A stretch of 64,000 nucleotides of DNA, taken from assembly GCF_024585265.1 (NCBI RefSeq), contig NZ_CP036533.1, positions 3,171,001 through 3,235,000 of the forward strand. The letters are read 5' to 3'. Below are positions 8,300 to 18,882 of this stretch, piece after piece. Numbering within the stretch: the first letter of the stretch is position 1; each line of letters begins with the position of its first letter. The DNA is from Bradyrhizobium sp. WBAH42. Lineage in GTDB: Bacteria; Pseudomonadota; Alphaproteobacteria; Rhizobiales; Xanthobacteraceae. A model generated the notes under the pieces. The model saw only the letters and a program-made list of their open reading frames with translations. It had not been told where the DNA came from and did not search any database. A program made the position numbers and the translations under genes.

Positions 8300-8430
8300 C
8301 CGCATCGTTTCCGGTTTGCGCCGTTGCGCGACCCGGAATGACCGAAACCAGGATGCAATTGCACTTGTTGCCGCGGCGCTTTAATTTGTCGGGCAACATT
8401 TAGACGGAACCAGACGCGAAAGGACGTTTC

Positions 8431-9645
<1,215 letters not shown>

Positions 9646-9682
9646 TCATTGTGTTTTCCGCCGCGGCTAGTTGCTCCACTGT

Positions 9683-9800
9683 CATCGCCCGCCTTGTGCG
9701 CAGTTGCGCACTGGGGCGGGCGATCCAGTATCCCAGAGACTTCGCTTTTGTCACTGGCGCCGCGGCGTACTGGATACCCCGCCTTCGCGGGGTATGACGG
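9683..9800. repeat. Intergenic palindromic repeat
   Basis: The stretch holds two nested hairpins, CGCCCGCC...GGGCGGGCG on the left and CCCCGCCTTCGCGGGG on the right. They are joined by outer arms ATCCAGTATC and GTACTGGAT. It fills most of the gap between gcdH and the MBL gene. The type resembles repeats spread through Bradyrhizobium chromosomes. Confidence 0.65.
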
Positions 9801-9826
9801 CAGAGAGTGTGGCGACAGGAAGTCCC

Positions 9827-10744
9827 ATGTCCGACAATGACGACGTCCCGTTCAACCGCAACTTTCCGCTGAAGCCCGGCTTCGTCGAGGAGGTCCGCCC
9901 CGGCGTGCGGCGCGTGCTCTGCAACAATCCGAGCCCGTTCACCTTCACGGGGACGGTCAGCTACATCGTCGGCAAGGGCAATGTCGCGATCATCGATCCC
10001 GGTCCTGACGATGCGGCGCATGCGGCGGCGCTGCTCGATGCGGTGCGCGGCGAGACGGTGACGCACATCTTCGTCACCCACACCCATCGCGATCATTCGC
10101 CGAACACCGCGCGCATCAAGCAGGCGACAGCTGCGCCGGTCTATGCCGAGGGCCCGCATCGCGCCTCGCGGCCGCGCTTCGAGAGCGAGAAGCACAATCC
10201 GGAATCCGGTGCCGACCGCGATTTTGCCCCGGACGTCAGCCTCGCACACGGCGACGTCGTGGAAGGTGACGGCTGGCGGCTCGAGGCCGTCGCGACGCCC
10301 GGCCACACGGCCAATCATCTGGCATTCGCCTGGCCCGAGCGAAAATTCAATTTCGTGGGTGACCACGTCATGGGCTGGTCGACCTCGATCGTGGCGCCGC
10401 CGGACGGCTCGATGATCGACTACATGGACTCGCTCGACCGGCTCGCGGCCCGCGAGGAGGATCTCTATTTCTCGGGCCACGGCCCCGAGATTCCCGACGG
10501 CCAGCGCTTCGTGCGCTTCCTGATCCGTCACCGCAAGGCGCGCGAGGCCTCGATTCTGCATCGCCTCGCCAAGGGCGAGACCGACATCCCGACCATGGTC
10601 CGCGCGATCTATATCGGTATCGATCCGCGCCTGACGACGGCGGCGGGCTATTCCGTTCTGGCGCACCTGGAAGACCTGGTCGCGCGCGGCGTGGTGGCGA
10701 CGGATGGCGATCCCGTGATCGGCGGGACCTATCGGATGGCCTGA
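9827..10744 (+). CDS. MBL-fold metallo-hydrolase (LACTB2/GloB-like)
   Basis: A 305-residue protein. The metal-binding motif HTHRDHSP (residues 85-92) is intact, followed by ATPGHTANHLAFAW and VGDHVMGWSTSI carrying the next ligands, and SGHGPEIPDG with the last histidine. A winged-helix-like C-terminal tail with conserved HRKAREASILHRL is the arrangement of LACTB2-type and beta-lactamase-like hydrolases, some of which are endoribonucleases. ATG 9827 fits the family start. The 155 bp upstream holds a repeat rather than coding sequence. It is convergent with the DUF1499 gene. Confidence 0.88.
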   Translation: MSDNDDVPFNRNFPLKPGFVEEVRPGVRRVLCNNPSPFTFTGTVSYIVGKGNVAIIDPGPDDAAHAAALLDAVRGETVTHIFVTHTHRDHSPNTARIKQATAAPVYAEGPHRASRPRFESEKHNPESGADRDFAPDVSLAHGDVVEGDGWRLEAVATPGHTANHLAFAWPERKFNFVGDHVMGWSTSIVAPPDGSMIDYMDSLDRLAAREEDLYFSGHGPEIPDGQRFVRFLIRHRKAREASILHRLAKGETDIPTMVRAIYIGIDPRLTTAAGYSVLAHLEDLVARGVVATDGDPVIGGTYRMA

Positions 10745-10756
10745 GGGCGAATAGCA

Positions 10757-10807
10757 AATGGGGAGTAGCGGTTGGGCGGCTCCATTCGCTATTCGCTACT
10801 CCCCATT
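10757..10807. terminator. Long inverted repeat between convergent genes
   Basis: A perfect 14-bp inverted repeat (AATGGGGAGTAGCG at 10757-10770, reverse complement at 10794-10807) with a 23-base loop lies in the 71-bp gap between the MBL gene and the DUF1499 gene. It may act as a two-way terminator, though there is no long T run. Confidence 0.5.
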
Positions 10808-10815
10808 CGCCAATT

Positions 10816-11670
10816 TCACTTCTTCACCGTCTTCGCCGGCGCCTTGGGCGGTGCGACCGGGGTTTTCTTCACCGGCTTGAGCGCGTCGGCATCGGCGGCG
10901 GTGTTGAGGTCGTCGATGAATTTCTTGACGCGCGCGGCGTTGCTGCCGAGGTCGCTGTCGAAATTGCGCGACGCAGAGCGGATGTCGACGCGGGAATCAT
11001 CGCCATCCGGCACGACCCTGATCGAAACGTCCTCGCGGAAACCCATGATCGGCGTGCGCGCGACCGCCTCGATGCGGCCGATGCGGCGTGGCGGCTGCGG
11101 TGCGCGCTCGTCGATCACGATCCATTTGCGCTTGTGGACGAGCTGGAGCGCGATTGCATAGGCGCGGTCGACCGGGATCTCGAGCTCGACGGGCTCGATG
11201 TCGGGATAGAAATGGCGCTGCTGCTCCGCCGAATAGAGACCGGCATAGACCGCGGTGTTGGTGCCCTCGCCGGTGCGCAGGCGCGCCAGCGCGTCGAAGC
11301 GCGGCGGATCGATCGGGTCGGTGGTGATGTCGTAGATCGACGGCAGCTTGCGATATTGAAAGGCCAGATAGGCGGGGTAGGCCAGGATCGCCCCGTCGAT
11401 CAGGAAGGCGAGCAGGATGCGGGCCATGCCGCGCGAGCCGTTCTGCCAGATCGCGGCAAAGCCGGCGAGCCCGAACAGGATCGAGAGGCCGGCGATCGCG
11501 ATGCCGCCGATGAACGTCGCAAGCGCCGGCTTCGGCTCCAGGAAATCGAAGCGGACGACGATGATCGACACCACCACCGCCACCACCGCGAACACGGCCA
11601 GATTGCGCGCCCAGCTCGCGAGGCTGGACACGGGCTCCGACTGGTAGGGAGCGGAAAACCTGCGGGCCAT
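10816..11670 (-). CDS. Membrane protein with DUF1499 domain
   Basis: A 284-residue protein. The first ~110 residues contain three hydrophobic helices (NLAVFAVVAVVVSIIVVRFD, the TFIGGIAIAGLSILFGLAGF stretch and RILLAFLIDGAILAYPAYLA). The rest is a soluble DUF1499 domain with the typical ISDVTTDP-like IYDITTDPIDPPRF, then AYAIALQLV, EAVARTPIMGFREDVSIRVV and VDIRSASR. A Lys/Pro/Ala tail follows. DUF1499 proteins are widespread and of unknown function. ATG 11670 is taken because the conserved region begins there. It is divergent from nothing close by; a palindrome lies upstream. Confidence 0.85.
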   Translation of the reverse strand: MARRFSAPYQSEPVSSLASWARNLAVFAVVAVVVSIIVVRFDFLEPKPALATFIGGIAIAGLSILFGLAGFAAIWQNGSRGMARILLAFLIDGAILAYPAYLAFQYRKLPSIYDITTDPIDPPRFDALARLRTGEGTNTAVYAGLYSAEQQRHFYPDIEPVELEIPVDRAYAIALQLVHKRKWIVIDERAPQPPRRIGRIEAVARTPIMGFREDVSIRVVPDGDDSRVDIRSASRNFDSDLGSNAARVKKFIDDLNTAADADALKPVKKTPVAPPKAPAKTVKK

Positions 11671-11769
11671 CGGGTGAAGCTCTGCCGGATGTTGGGCGCG
11701 ATGCCGGCCGATCTGGCGCGACGATAGGACCGTTGAGACCACGGCGCGGGGGCAAATTCAAGGGTCGAT

Positions 11770-11927
11770 CACCCTCCCCTGGAGGGGGAGGGTCGATCGC
11801 GCGCAGCGCGAGCGGGGTGGGGTGATCTCTCCGCACGGGCACCGCTATTGGGGAGAGACTGTCACCCCACCCCGGCTCACATCGCTGACGCGCTGCGAGC
11901 CGACCCTCCCCCTCCAGGGGAGGGTGG
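11770..11927. repeat. Bradyrhizobium-type intergenic palindrome, complete copy
   Basis: CACCCTCCCCTGGAGGGGGA at the left end is matched by its reverse complement at 11901-11927. Inner hairpins include ATCGCGCGCAGCGCGAG. It has the same architecture as the copy at 1942-2095 and lies between two minus-strand genes. Confidence 0.8.
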
Positions 11928-11936
11928 CACCAACGA

Positions 11937-13565
11937 TTACGCCGCAGCGTTCGGGAAGCGGTAATCCTTGAACTGGTCGCGCAGCGCCGTCTTCAGGATC
12001 TTGCCGGTGGCGGTGTGTGGAATGCCGTCGACGAAAGCGACGTCGTCGGGCATCCACCATTTGGCGATTTTGCCGTCCATGAACTTGAGGATGTCCTCGC
12101 GCGTGGCCTGCTGGCCCTGCTTGAGCTGCACGATCAGGAGCGGCCGCTCGTCCCACTTCGGGTGGAACACGCCGATCACGGCGGCTTCCGCCACGGCGGG
12201 GTGGCCGACCGCGAGGTTTTCGAGGTCGATCGAGGAGATCCACTCGCCGCCGGACTTGATCACGTCCTTGGAGCGGTCGGTGATCCGCATATAGCCGTCC
12301 TCGTCGATGGTCGAGACGTCGCCGGTGTCGAAGAAGCCGTCCTCGTCGAGGATGTTGCTGTCGACGCGGTAATAGGCCTTGGCGACGGCGGGCCCGGAGA
12401 CCTTGAGGCGGCCGAACGTCTTGCCGTCCCAGGGCAGCTCCTTGCCGGCATCGTCGGTGATCTTCATCTGCACGGCGAAGGGCGCATAGCCCTGCATCTG
12501 CAGCACGTCGAGCCTGGCATCGCCGGTGGCATTCTGGAACGGCGGCTTCAGGGCCGCGACGCTGCCGATCGGGCTCATCTCGGTCATGCCCCAGGCATGG
12601 CGGACGTTCGAGCCCATGTCGAGGAAGGCCTTGATCATCGAACGCGGCATCGCCGAGCCGCCGCAGATCACCATCTTCAGATCCGGCAGCTTGAGATTGT
12701 TGGCGGTCATGTGCTGGAGCAGCATCAGCCACACCGTCGGCACGCCGGCGGTGTGCGTCACCTTCTCGGTCGAGAGCAGCTCATAGACCGAGGCGCCGTC
12801 GAGCTTGGCGCCCGGCATCACCAGCTTGGTGCCTTGCGAGGGGGCGGAGAAGGCGATGCCCCAGCTGTTGGCATGGAACAGCGGAACGACCGGCAGCATT
12901 GTCTCGGACGCACTGGTGCCGAGCGCGTCGACGTTGTTGGCCATCAGCGCGTGCAACACGTTGGAGCGATGCGAATACAGCACACCCTTGGGATCGCCGG
13001 TCGTGCCGGAGGTGTAGCACATCGCCGCCGCCGTGTTCTCGTCAAAGTCCTTCCATTTGAATTTGCCGTCGGCCTGCGCAATCCAGTCCTCGTAGGCCAC
13101 CGCGTTCTTCAGCGTGGTCTCCGGCATGTGCGCCTTGTCGGTGAGCACGATGTAGCGCTCCACGCTTGGCAGCTTGTCCGCGATCTTCTCCAGGATCGGA
13201 ACGAAGGTGAGATCGGTCATCACGATGCGATCCTGCGCATGATTGATGATCCAGGCGATCTGTTCGGGGAAAAGGCGGGGATTGACGGTATGGCAGATGG
13301 CGCCGATCCCCATGATGCCGTACCAGACCTCGAGATGGCGCCATGTGTTCCAGGCGATCGTTGCGACACGGTCGCCGAGCTTGATGTCGTCGCGCTCCAG
13401 CATCTGCGAGACCTTGAGCGCGCGCTGGTGGATCTCGGCGTAGGTGGTGCGATGGATCGGACCCTCGACCGAGCGTGTGACCACCTCCTGCTTGCCATGA
13501 ATCCTGGCGGCGTGTTCGATGATTCGGTGGCAGAGCAGGGGCCAATCTTGCATCAAACCAAGCAT
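11937..13565 (-). CDS. Acyl-CoA ligase (AMP-forming, medium/long-chain fatty acid type)
   Basis: A 542-residue ANL-superfamily enzyme. It activates a carboxylic acid with ATP to an acyl-adenylate and then an acyl-CoA. The P-loop [18 protein letters not shown], the [13 protein letters not shown] adenine motif, [19 protein letters not shown] with the hinge aspartate, [12 protein letters not shown], and the C-terminal lysine in [11 protein letters not shown] are all present. The closest pattern is medium-chain or 3-methylmercaptopropionate/fatty-acid ligases of alphaproteobacteria. ATG 13565 follows GGAGGAACGTCGGA, a good ribosome site. It is divergent from the extensin-like gene with only 65 bp between starts. 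Confidence 0.92.
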   Translation of the reverse strand: MLGLMQDWPLLCHRIIEHAARIHGKQEVVTRSVEGPIHRTTYAEIHQRALKVSQMLERDDIKLGDRVATIAWNTWRHLEVWYGIMGIGAICHTVNPRLFPEQIAWIINHAQDRIVMTDLTFVPILEKIADKLPSVERYIVLTDKAHMPETTLKNAVAYEDWIAQADGKFKWKDFDENTAAAMCYTSGTTGDPKGVLYSHRSNVLHALMANNVDALGTSASETMLPVVPLFHANSWGIAFSAPSQGTKLVMPGAKLDGASVYELLSTEKVTHTAGVPTVWLMLLQHMTANNLKLPDLKMVICGGSAMPRSMIKAFLDMGSNVRHAWGMTEMSPIGSVAALKPPFQNATGDARLDVLQMQGYAPFAVQMKITDDAGKELPWDGKTFGRLKVSGPAVAKAYYRVDSNILDEDGFFDTGDVSTIDEDGYMRITDRSKDVIKSGGEWISSIDLENLAVGHPAVAEAAVIGVFHPKWDERPLLIVQLKQGQQATREDILKFMDGKIAKWWMPDDVAFVDGIPHTATGKILKTALRDQFKDYRFPNAAA

Positions 13566-13630
13566 TCCGACGTTCCTCCGAGAAGTCGCTGGGCGCATTG
13601 TCGCTCTCAGCGTTGGGCCAAAGAATTGAC

Positions 13631-14713
13631 ATGAGTTTTAGCCTGCCGGACTTTCGCCGCAAATGGTCTTGTCGCGGCTATATGTCCGCTGGCGCGGCAA
13701 TGGTTACCGCTGCGGCGGGGCTATTGCTGCTCGCCGAAAGGGCAGAGGCGCGGAAATATCCTGCGCCGCTCGATATCTTCAACCTTGGAGCACCAAAGCC
13801 CCGCGCAACCGTTCGCCCCGCCAGGATTCCGCTGCCGAAGCCGCGTCCCGAGGACGCCCCCAAAGCGTCGGATGAGGGGGCGCCGCAGGCAGACGGCAAG
13901 CCGTCCCCCGACAAGCCAGGCGCGGACAAGCCCGCCGAGGCCGCGCCGCCGCCCGAGAAGCAGGCCTCGGCCTGCCGGCTGGCGCTGACCGAGGAGATCG
14001 CGATCGCGCCCTCCATTCCGGATATCCGCGGCCCCGGCGCCTGCGGCGGCGAGGATCTGGTACGGCTGGAGGCCATCGTGCTGCCGGACAAGCGCAAGGT
14101 GACGGTGAAGCCGGCGGCGATCCTCCGCTGCACCATGGCGTCCGCGCTCGCGGATTGGCTGCGGAAGGACATCGTGCCCCTGGCCGCCAGCCTCGGCTCG
14201 CCCATCAGCGACCTCGATAATTTCGATTCCTTCGAGTGCCGCGGCCGCAACCGCGTCGCTGGGGCGATGCTTTCCGAGCACGGCAAAGCCAATGCCATCG
14301 ACATCCGCGCCATCAAGCTCGCCAATGGGCAGTCGATCGGCCTCACCGACCGCGCCACGGCGCGCGAGGTGCGCGAGCGCGTGCTGCATTCGGTCTGCGC
14401 GCGCTTTTCCACCGTGCTCGGTCCGGGCTCGGACTGGTACCACGAGGACCACATCCATCTCGATCTCGCCCAGCGGCGCAACGACTACCGGATCTGCCAG
14501 TGGAACGTCTGGGATCCGCTGCCTCAGGTCGCTCCGCTGCTGCCGGCGGAACGTCCGGAGGAAGCACCGCCGCGCGAGGTCGCGGCCAAACCCGAGGCAA
14601 AGGAGGGTGCCCACGACGGAGGGGCGGAGACACCTCCTGCGCCGGCAGACAAGCCGGCGGCGGGTGGCAACAAAGGCCGGTCGCACCAATCGGCAACAAA
14701 AAAGCGCCGGTGA
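13631..14713 (+). CDS. Exported extensin-like protein
   Basis: A 360-residue protein. The N-terminus has a basic stretch and a hydrophobic helix (AAMVTAAAGLLLLAERAEA) that works as a signal or anchor. A Pro/Ala/Lys-rich linker of about 90 residues follows. The extensin-like C-terminal domain (PF06904) starts at ACRLALTEEIAIAPSI and has CGGEDLVRLEAI, the FECRGRNRVAGAMLSEHGKA stretch, ANAIDIRAIKL and DWYHEDHIHLDL, a His/Asp pattern like that of D-Ala-D-Ala carboxypeptidase/M15 folds. A charged tail ends in KKRR. Start could be 13631 or 13682. The stop codon lies inside the terminator hairpin. Confidence 0.85.
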   Translation: MSFSLPDFRRKWSCRGYMSAGAAMVTAAAGLLLLAERAEARKYPAPLDIFNLGAPKPRATVRPARIPLPKPRPEDAPKASDEGAPQADGKPSPDKPGADKPAEAAPPPEKQASACRLALTEEIAIAPSIPDIRGPGACGGEDLVRLEAIVLPDKRKVTVKPAAILRCTMASALADWLRKDIVPLAASLGSPISDLDNFDSFECRGRNRVAGAMLSEHGKANAIDIRAIKLANGQSIGLTDRATAREVRERVLHSVCARFSTVLGPGSDWYHEDHIHLDLAQRRNDYRICQWNVWDPLPQVAPLLPAERPEEAPPREVAAKPEAKEGAHDGGAETPPAPADKPAAGGNKGRSHQSATKKRR

Positions 14714-14726
14714 AACCGGCGCTTTT
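14700..14726. terminator. Two-way intrinsic terminator overlapping a stop codon
   Basis: A 12-bp perfect stem AAAAGCGCCGGT/ACCGGCGCTTTT (14700-14711 and 14715-14726) with loop GAA has A tracts on the left and T tracts on the right, so it works on both strands. It serves the extensin-like gene, whose TGA is at 14711-14713, and the L,D-transpeptidase gene ending at 14750. Confidence 0.85.
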
Positions 14727-14749
14727 GAAAAGCCTCAGGCAAGGCCTGC

Positions 14750-15430
14750 TCAGTAGGATGAACTGGAACCGCCGCCCTGGAGCGCGAGGCGCGAATTATA
14801 GGGCGAATCGCCGTGCTTCGGCTCGAGCACCACGACGAGGGTGCCGACCTTGACGCGATCATAGAGATCGATCGCGTCCTCGTTGGTCAGGCGGATACAG
14901 CCGGACGAGATCGAGGCGCCGATATATTCCGGCTGGTTGGTGCCGTGGATGCGGAACAGCGTGTCCTTGCCTCCGGAATACAGGTACAGCGCACGGGAGC
15001 CCATCGGATTGTCCGGACCCGGCGCGACATAGGTCGGCACACCCAGGCGCGAAATTTCGCTGGGGGTGGGGTGCCAGGCCGGCCACTCGGTCTTGCTGCC
15101 CACCTTGGCGATGCCCGACCAGGCCATCGCCTCTTCACCGACGGTGATGCCGTAGCGGATCGCCTTGCCGCCATCCAGCACGTAATAGAGGTAATGGTTG
15201 TCGGAATCGACCACGATCGAGCCGGGCGTTTCCTTGCGGTGGTACTGGACGATGGCGCGGCGGAACGGCTCGGCGACCGGGGTGTTTTCGTACCGGACCT
15301 TGGCGAGGAGTTCCTTGTCCTTCGGCTTGAAGGCTTTGGTGTCGGCCGCCTCATAATGAGTGGCCTGCATGCAGCCCGACAGCATCAGGCCAGCGGCCAA
15401 AATCCCAAACATAACTTTCAGCGACGACAT
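14750..15430 (-). CDS. L,D-transpeptidase (YkuD) lipoprotein
   Basis: A 226-residue lipoprotein: leader MSSLKVMFGILAAGLMLSGC with the lipobox LSGC, so the mature protein starts at Cys20. The YkuD domain covers about residues 66-200. It holds IVVDSDNHYLYYVLDGGKAI, then TEWPAWHPTPSEI and the catalytic HGTNQPEYIG and SSGCIRLTNEDAIDLYDRV with the nucleophilic cysteine. Such enzymes make 3-3 peptidoglycan cross-links or attach outer-membrane proteins to peptidoglycan, which is common in Rhizobiales. A Ser-rich tail closes the protein. It is convergent with the extensin-like gene. Confidence 0.93.
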   Translation of the reverse strand: MSSLKVMFGILAAGLMLSGCMQATHYEAADTKAFKPKDKELLAKVRYENTPVAEPFRRAIVQYHRKETPGSIVVDSDNHYLYYVLDGGKAIRYGITVGEEAMAWSGIAKVGSKTEWPAWHPTPSEISRLGVPTYVAPGPDNPMGSRALYLYSGGKDTLFRIHGTNQPEYIGASISSGCIRLTNEDAIDLYDRVKVGTLVVVLEPKHGDSPYNSRLALQGGGSSSSY

Positions 15431-15768
15431 GGTTTGGTTCCAATCAAAACAATACCGTGCGGAAGGGGCCTGAGCTTAGCGCCCAAGTTCCTCGACTCCG
15501 TTAATCCCATTATCGTTGAAATCTGCCACAATTCCAGCGCTGAAGCCGTTTTCCCGCGCTGCAAGACCCCAGCTGTGGCTTTTCTGCCGCAAATTTGGGG
15601 TTACTGCGAAGGTTTTTTGGCCAGACGCGCCAAACTGTTCCTTCCGCGCCACAGTTGAGCCCCGGCGGTGCCGCAAATGCAAACGCTCCGTTAATGTTGT
15701 TGTCATCGTGAACCTGCCAGAATCGCGCTAAGGGCTGTCGTTCTGTCGCAGGATCTCTGGAGCTTTTG
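15431..15768. other. Non-coding gap with a diverged direct duplication
   Basis: No gene is supported in these 338 bases between the divergent L,D-transpeptidase and CorA genes. Two stretches look alike: one around 15496-15540 (CTCCGTTAATCCCATTATCG, then a TCTGCCA block) and one around 15688-15730 (CTCCGTTAATGTTGTTGTCA, then a CCTGCCA block). They may be diverged copies of one promoter segment, serving the two divergent genes. Confidence 0.4.
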
Positions 15769-16746
15769 ATGTTTTGGGCGTTCGTTCCCTCCGAGGCCTC
15801 CCTCAAGAAGGCGGTTATCGAAGATCTCACGGCGTTGCCGGACAACGCGGTCTGGATCGACCTCGTCAACCCCACGGCCGCCGAGGACAAGGCCGTGGAG
15901 CGGCTGGCGGGCATCGCCATCCCGACCCGGGAAGACATGCAGGAGATCGAGATCTCCAGCCGGCTCTATATGGAGAACGGCGCGCGCTACATGACCGCGA
16001 CGCTGATGTGCCACTCCGATACCGACATGCCCCGGACCACGGCGGTGACCTTCATCCTCGGCGACCATCGCCTGGTGACGGTGCGCTACGACCTGCCCAA
16101 GCCCTTTGCGCTGGTCGAAGCCAAGCTCGCCCGCTCCTGTACCCCGTCGATCACCGGCGAGATGGTGCTGATGGAGCTCCTGGACGCCGTGATCGACCGC
16201 TGCGCCGATATTCTGGAGCGCTGCGGTGCCGAGATCGACCAGGTCTCCCACGACATCTTCGAGCCGGAGAGCGAGCGCCACGGCCATGCCAAGCAATATT
16301 CCCAGATCCTGATCTCGATCGGCCGCAAGGGCGATTTGACCTCGAAGGTTCGCGAGAGCCTGGTGTCGATCGGCCGCGTCGTGACGTTCCTGTCGGCGGT
16401 GGTCGAGGGCGTGAAATGGTCGAAGGACATGCGCGAGCAGCTCAAGACCATGCAGCGCGACGTGGCCTCGCTGACCGACCACGCCTCCTATCTCTCCAGC
16501 AAGATCACTTTCGTGCTCGACGCCATGCTCGGCGTCGTCAATCTCGAGCAGAACAACATCATCAAGCTGTTTTCGGTCATGGCTGTTGTCCTGATGCCGC
16601 CGACGCTGATCGCATCGGTCTACGGCATGAACTTCAAGGTGATGCCGGAACTCGAATGGGTGCACGGCTACCCGATGGCGCTGGTGATGATGCTGATCGC
16701 TGCCATCGTTCCGTACTGGATCTTCAAGTTCAAGAAGTGGCTGTAG
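15769..16746 (+). CDS. corA: CorA-family magnesium transporter
   Basis: A 325-residue pentameric Mg2+/Co2+ channel. A long cytosolic N-terminal domain (to about 255) is rich in charged helices. Two transmembrane helices at the C-terminus follow (IIKLFSVMAVVLMPPTLIAS and PMALVMMLIAAIVPYWIF), with the pore signature YGMNFKVMPE between them. The C-terminal basic end KFKKWL is typical. ATG 15769 with GGAGC six bases upstream is used; a TTG directly before it is not needed. No Mg riboswitch was recognised upstream. Confidence 0.93.
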   Translation: MFWAFVPSEASLKKAVIEDLTALPDNAVWIDLVNPTAAEDKAVERLAGIAIPTREDMQEIEISSRLYMENGARYMTATLMCHSDTDMPRTTAVTFILGDHRLVTVRYDLPKPFALVEAKLARSCTPSITGEMVLMELLDAVIDRCADILERCGAEIDQVSHDIFEPESERHGHAKQYSQILISIGRKGDLTSKVRESLVSIGRVVTFLSAVVEGVKWSKDMREQLKTMQRDVASLTDHASYLSSKITFVLDAMLGVVNLEQNNIIKLFSVMAVVLMPPTLIASVYGMNFKVMPELEWVHGYPMALVMMLIAAIVPYWIFKFKKWL

Positions 16747-16951
16747 GAATCACGCTCCAGCAAAGATACCTACCGAGACCTTACGCTGCTCGCATAGACA
16801 CGGTGGATCGTGTCGCAGAATAGATCGGCATTGCGGCGACGCGGTGATGTGTGTGTCATGCCGCAATTCCTCCGGTAAAATTTGAGCGGTGGGCTGAACG
16901 TTTGCGCGAAACTTGTCTGCGATAAGCATGGCGTAGCCGCGAGGAACAGCC

Positions 16952-17170
16952 ATGGTTGAAAAACACATAACGACGCCCCGCAACGTCATCGAGCTGGCGC
17001 ACTATCGTCAGGCGGTGACGAGCGGCAAGGCGCCGTCGATGTCGGCACGCCTGTGCCGGCACTGTGGTGCTCCGCTGCTCGATGGTGAGAACGACGACGA
17101 CTGCTCGACTGCATTCAGCACGGCCGCTCCGCGTCCGCGCGAGAGGTCACGTCGGATTCGACTCGATTGA
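16952..17170 (+). CDS. Small hypothetical protein with a possible zinc knuckle
   Basis: A 72-residue protein starting MVEKHITTPRNVIELAHYRQ with GAGGAACAGCC just upstream of the ATG. The middle has CRHCGAPLLDGENDDDC, a Cys-x2-Cys pair and a third Cys that could hold a metal ion. The C-terminus is basic (PRPRERSRRIRLD). No family is recognised. Support comes from the ribosome site, the zinc-ribbon-like motif and the absence of a better frame in the gap. Confidence 0.5.
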   Translation: MVEKHITTPRNVIELAHYRQAVTSGKAPSMSARLCRHCGAPLLDGENDDDCSTAFSTAAPRPRERSRRIRLD

Positions 17171-17243
17171 GGAACGGAAGGTAAGGGCGATCCAGGTCTT
17201 GCGGCGGCGTTGTCTGGATCGCCTTGCTTCCCTGAGTGCTAAA

Positions 17244-17336
17244 TTTCGTCATTGCGAGGAGCGAAGCGACGAAGCAATCCAGACTGTCTCCGCGGAGGCA
17301 GTCTGGATTGCTTCGCTGCGCTCGCAACGACAAAGG
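17244..17336. repeat. Intergenic palindrome (TTGCGAGG/GAAGCAATCCAGACTG type)
   Basis: Inverted arms CATTGCGAGGAGCGAAGCGA and TCGCTGCGCTCGCAACGAC flank an inner inverted pair, AGCAATCCAGACTG and CAGTCTGGATTGCT, with TCTCCGCGGAGG as loop. It is a different sequence type from the copies at 1942 and 11770. It lies downstream of the SDR gene. Confidence 0.75.
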
Positions 17337-17348
17337 ATGGCGGATTGC

Positions 17349-18107
17349 CTACACGTGCTGGCCGCCGTTGATGTGGATCTCGGCGCCGTTGACGTAAGAA
17401 GAGGTGTCCGTGCACAGCACGTAGATGATCTTGGCCACTTCGTCGGGCGTGCCGAGGCGGTGCATCGGGATCTGCTGCTCGACGATCTTCTCGGTGCCGG
17501 GCGACAGGATCGAGGTGTCGATCTCGCCTGGGGCGATCGCGTTGACGCGCACGCCGATGCGGCCGAAGTCGGAAGCCATCTCGCGCGTCAGCGCGGCGAG
17601 CGCCGCTTTCGAGGTGGCATAGGCGGCGCCGGCGAAGGGGTGCACGCGCGAGCCCGCGATCGAGGTGACGTTCACGACCGAGCCCTTGGCCGCCTTCAAT
17701 TCCTCGATCAGCCCGCGCGCCATCATGATCGGCGCGAAGAAGTTGACATGGAAGACGTGCGTCCAGGTGTCGAGGTCGGTGTCGACCGAGCCCAGGCGGG
17801 AGCCGCCGGGGCCCTTCGGCGAGATCGCGGCGTTGTTGACCAGCGCATGCAGCGTGCCGCCTTCGAGCCGGCTGCGGATCTCGGAGATCGCGCGCGCGGT
17901 GTCCTCGGGGTTGCCGAGGTCGACCTGGATGTGGTCCTCAGGGCCGGCATCCCAGGGGCAGTCCTCCGGGAAAGGATGCCGCGAGCAGGTGATGACGCGC
18001 CAGCCCGCCGAGGAGAAACGGATCACGGTGGCGTGGCCGATGCCGCGGCTGGCTCCGGTCAGGAGCAGCGTACGGCGCGGCGCATTGGACGAATGCGGCA
18101 TGGACAT
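17349..18107 (-). CDS. Short-chain dehydrogenase/reductase
   Basis: A 252-residue classical SDR. TGASRGIGHATVIRFSSAGW is the NAD(P) Rossmann entry; VNNAAISPKGPG, the VTSIAGS serine segment and YATSKAAL (YxxxK) complete the active site, and NAIAPGEIDT is the usual closing motif. The C-terminus ends in NGGQHV after YVNGAEIHI. The ATG at 18107 is 20 bp downstream of the stop of pdxH on the same strand, so both are likely one transcript. Substrate unknown. Confidence 0.92.
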   Translation of the reverse strand: MSMPHSSNAPRRTLLLTGASRGIGHATVIRFSSAGWRVITCSRHPFPEDCPWDAGPEDHIQVDLGNPEDTARAISEIRSRLEGGTLHALVNNAAISPKGPGGSRLGSVDTDLDTWTHVFHVNFFAPIMMARGLIEELKAAKGSVVNVTSIAGSRVHPFAGAAYATSKAALAALTREMASDFGRIGVRVNAIAPGEIDTSILSPGTEKIVEQQIPMHRLGTPDEVAKIIYVLCTDTSSYVNGAEIHINGGQHV

Positions 18108-18127
18108 CTTTCAGGTCGGCCCGAAGC

Positions 18128-18769
18128 TTACGGATACATCCGCGTCTTGGACCACGGTTGGCCGGCGGCGTCACGGCGAAATTCGATGCGGTCGTGCAGG
18201 CGGAACGGGCGGTCGTGCCAGAACTCGATCCGGAGCGGCGTGATGCGCCAGCCGCTCCAGCCGGGCGGCCGCGGCACTTCGCCGATGACGTATTTGGCCG
18301 CGACCTTGGCGATGGCCTGCTCGAACGCGAAGCGGCTCTCCAGCTCTTGCGATTGCTTGCTCGCCCAGGCGCCGATCTGGGCCTGCTTCGGTCGCGTCGC
18401 GAAATAGGCGTCGGCCTCCGCGTCGGTCACCGGCGTCACGTTGCCGCGGATGCGGACCTGACGGCGCAGCGACTTCCAGTGAAAAAGTAACGCTGCCTTA
18501 GGATTTGCGGCGAGCTCGCGGCCCTTTTGGCTCGCGATGTGGCTGTAGAACACGAAACCCTCGGTATCGAAGCCCTTCATCAGCACCATGCGCACGTCAG
18601 GCAAGCCGTCGGAATCGACGGTTGCGAGCGCCATGGCGTTCGGATCGTTCGGCTCGCTCTTGATCGCCTCGTTCAGCCAGGCCTCGAACAACGCAAATGG
18701 CTCGTCGGCAGCGGTGAAATCACCGGATGTTAAGGGTGTCTGGTGTTTCATCGAGGTCGTGTCGGTCAT
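18128..18769 (-). CDS. pdxH: Pyridoxamine 5'-phosphate oxidase
   Basis: A 213-residue FMN flavoprotein that makes pyridoxal 5'-phosphate in B6 synthesis and salvage. Family features are [57 protein letters not shown], the [16 protein letters not shown] substrate loop and the C-terminal [17 protein letters not shown], with WSKTRMYP closing as RL(Y/N)P usually does. Length is normal. It is first of a two-gene unit with the SDR and divergent from the surface-antigen-like gene. Confidence 0.95.
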   Translation of the reverse strand: MTDTTSMKHQTPLTSGDFTAADEPFALFEAWLNEAIKSEPNDPNAMALATVDSDGLPDVRMVLMKGFDTEGFVFYSHIASQKGRELAANPKAALLFHWKSLRRQVRIRGNVTPVTDAEADAYFATRPKQAQIGAWASKQSQELESRFAFEQAIAKVAAKYVIGEVPRPPGWSGWRITPLRIEFWHDRPFRLHDRIEFRRDAAGQPWSKTRMYP

Positions 18770-18882
18770 GTCCGGAGTCCGAGTTGCGTCCCGCGGCCCA
18801 AAACGCGTTGTTGTCCGCTACCGCCCTATATAGGGCATGGGGACGCGTTGGCCTATCGGCGATCCGGCCGTCCGGCTTCGTC

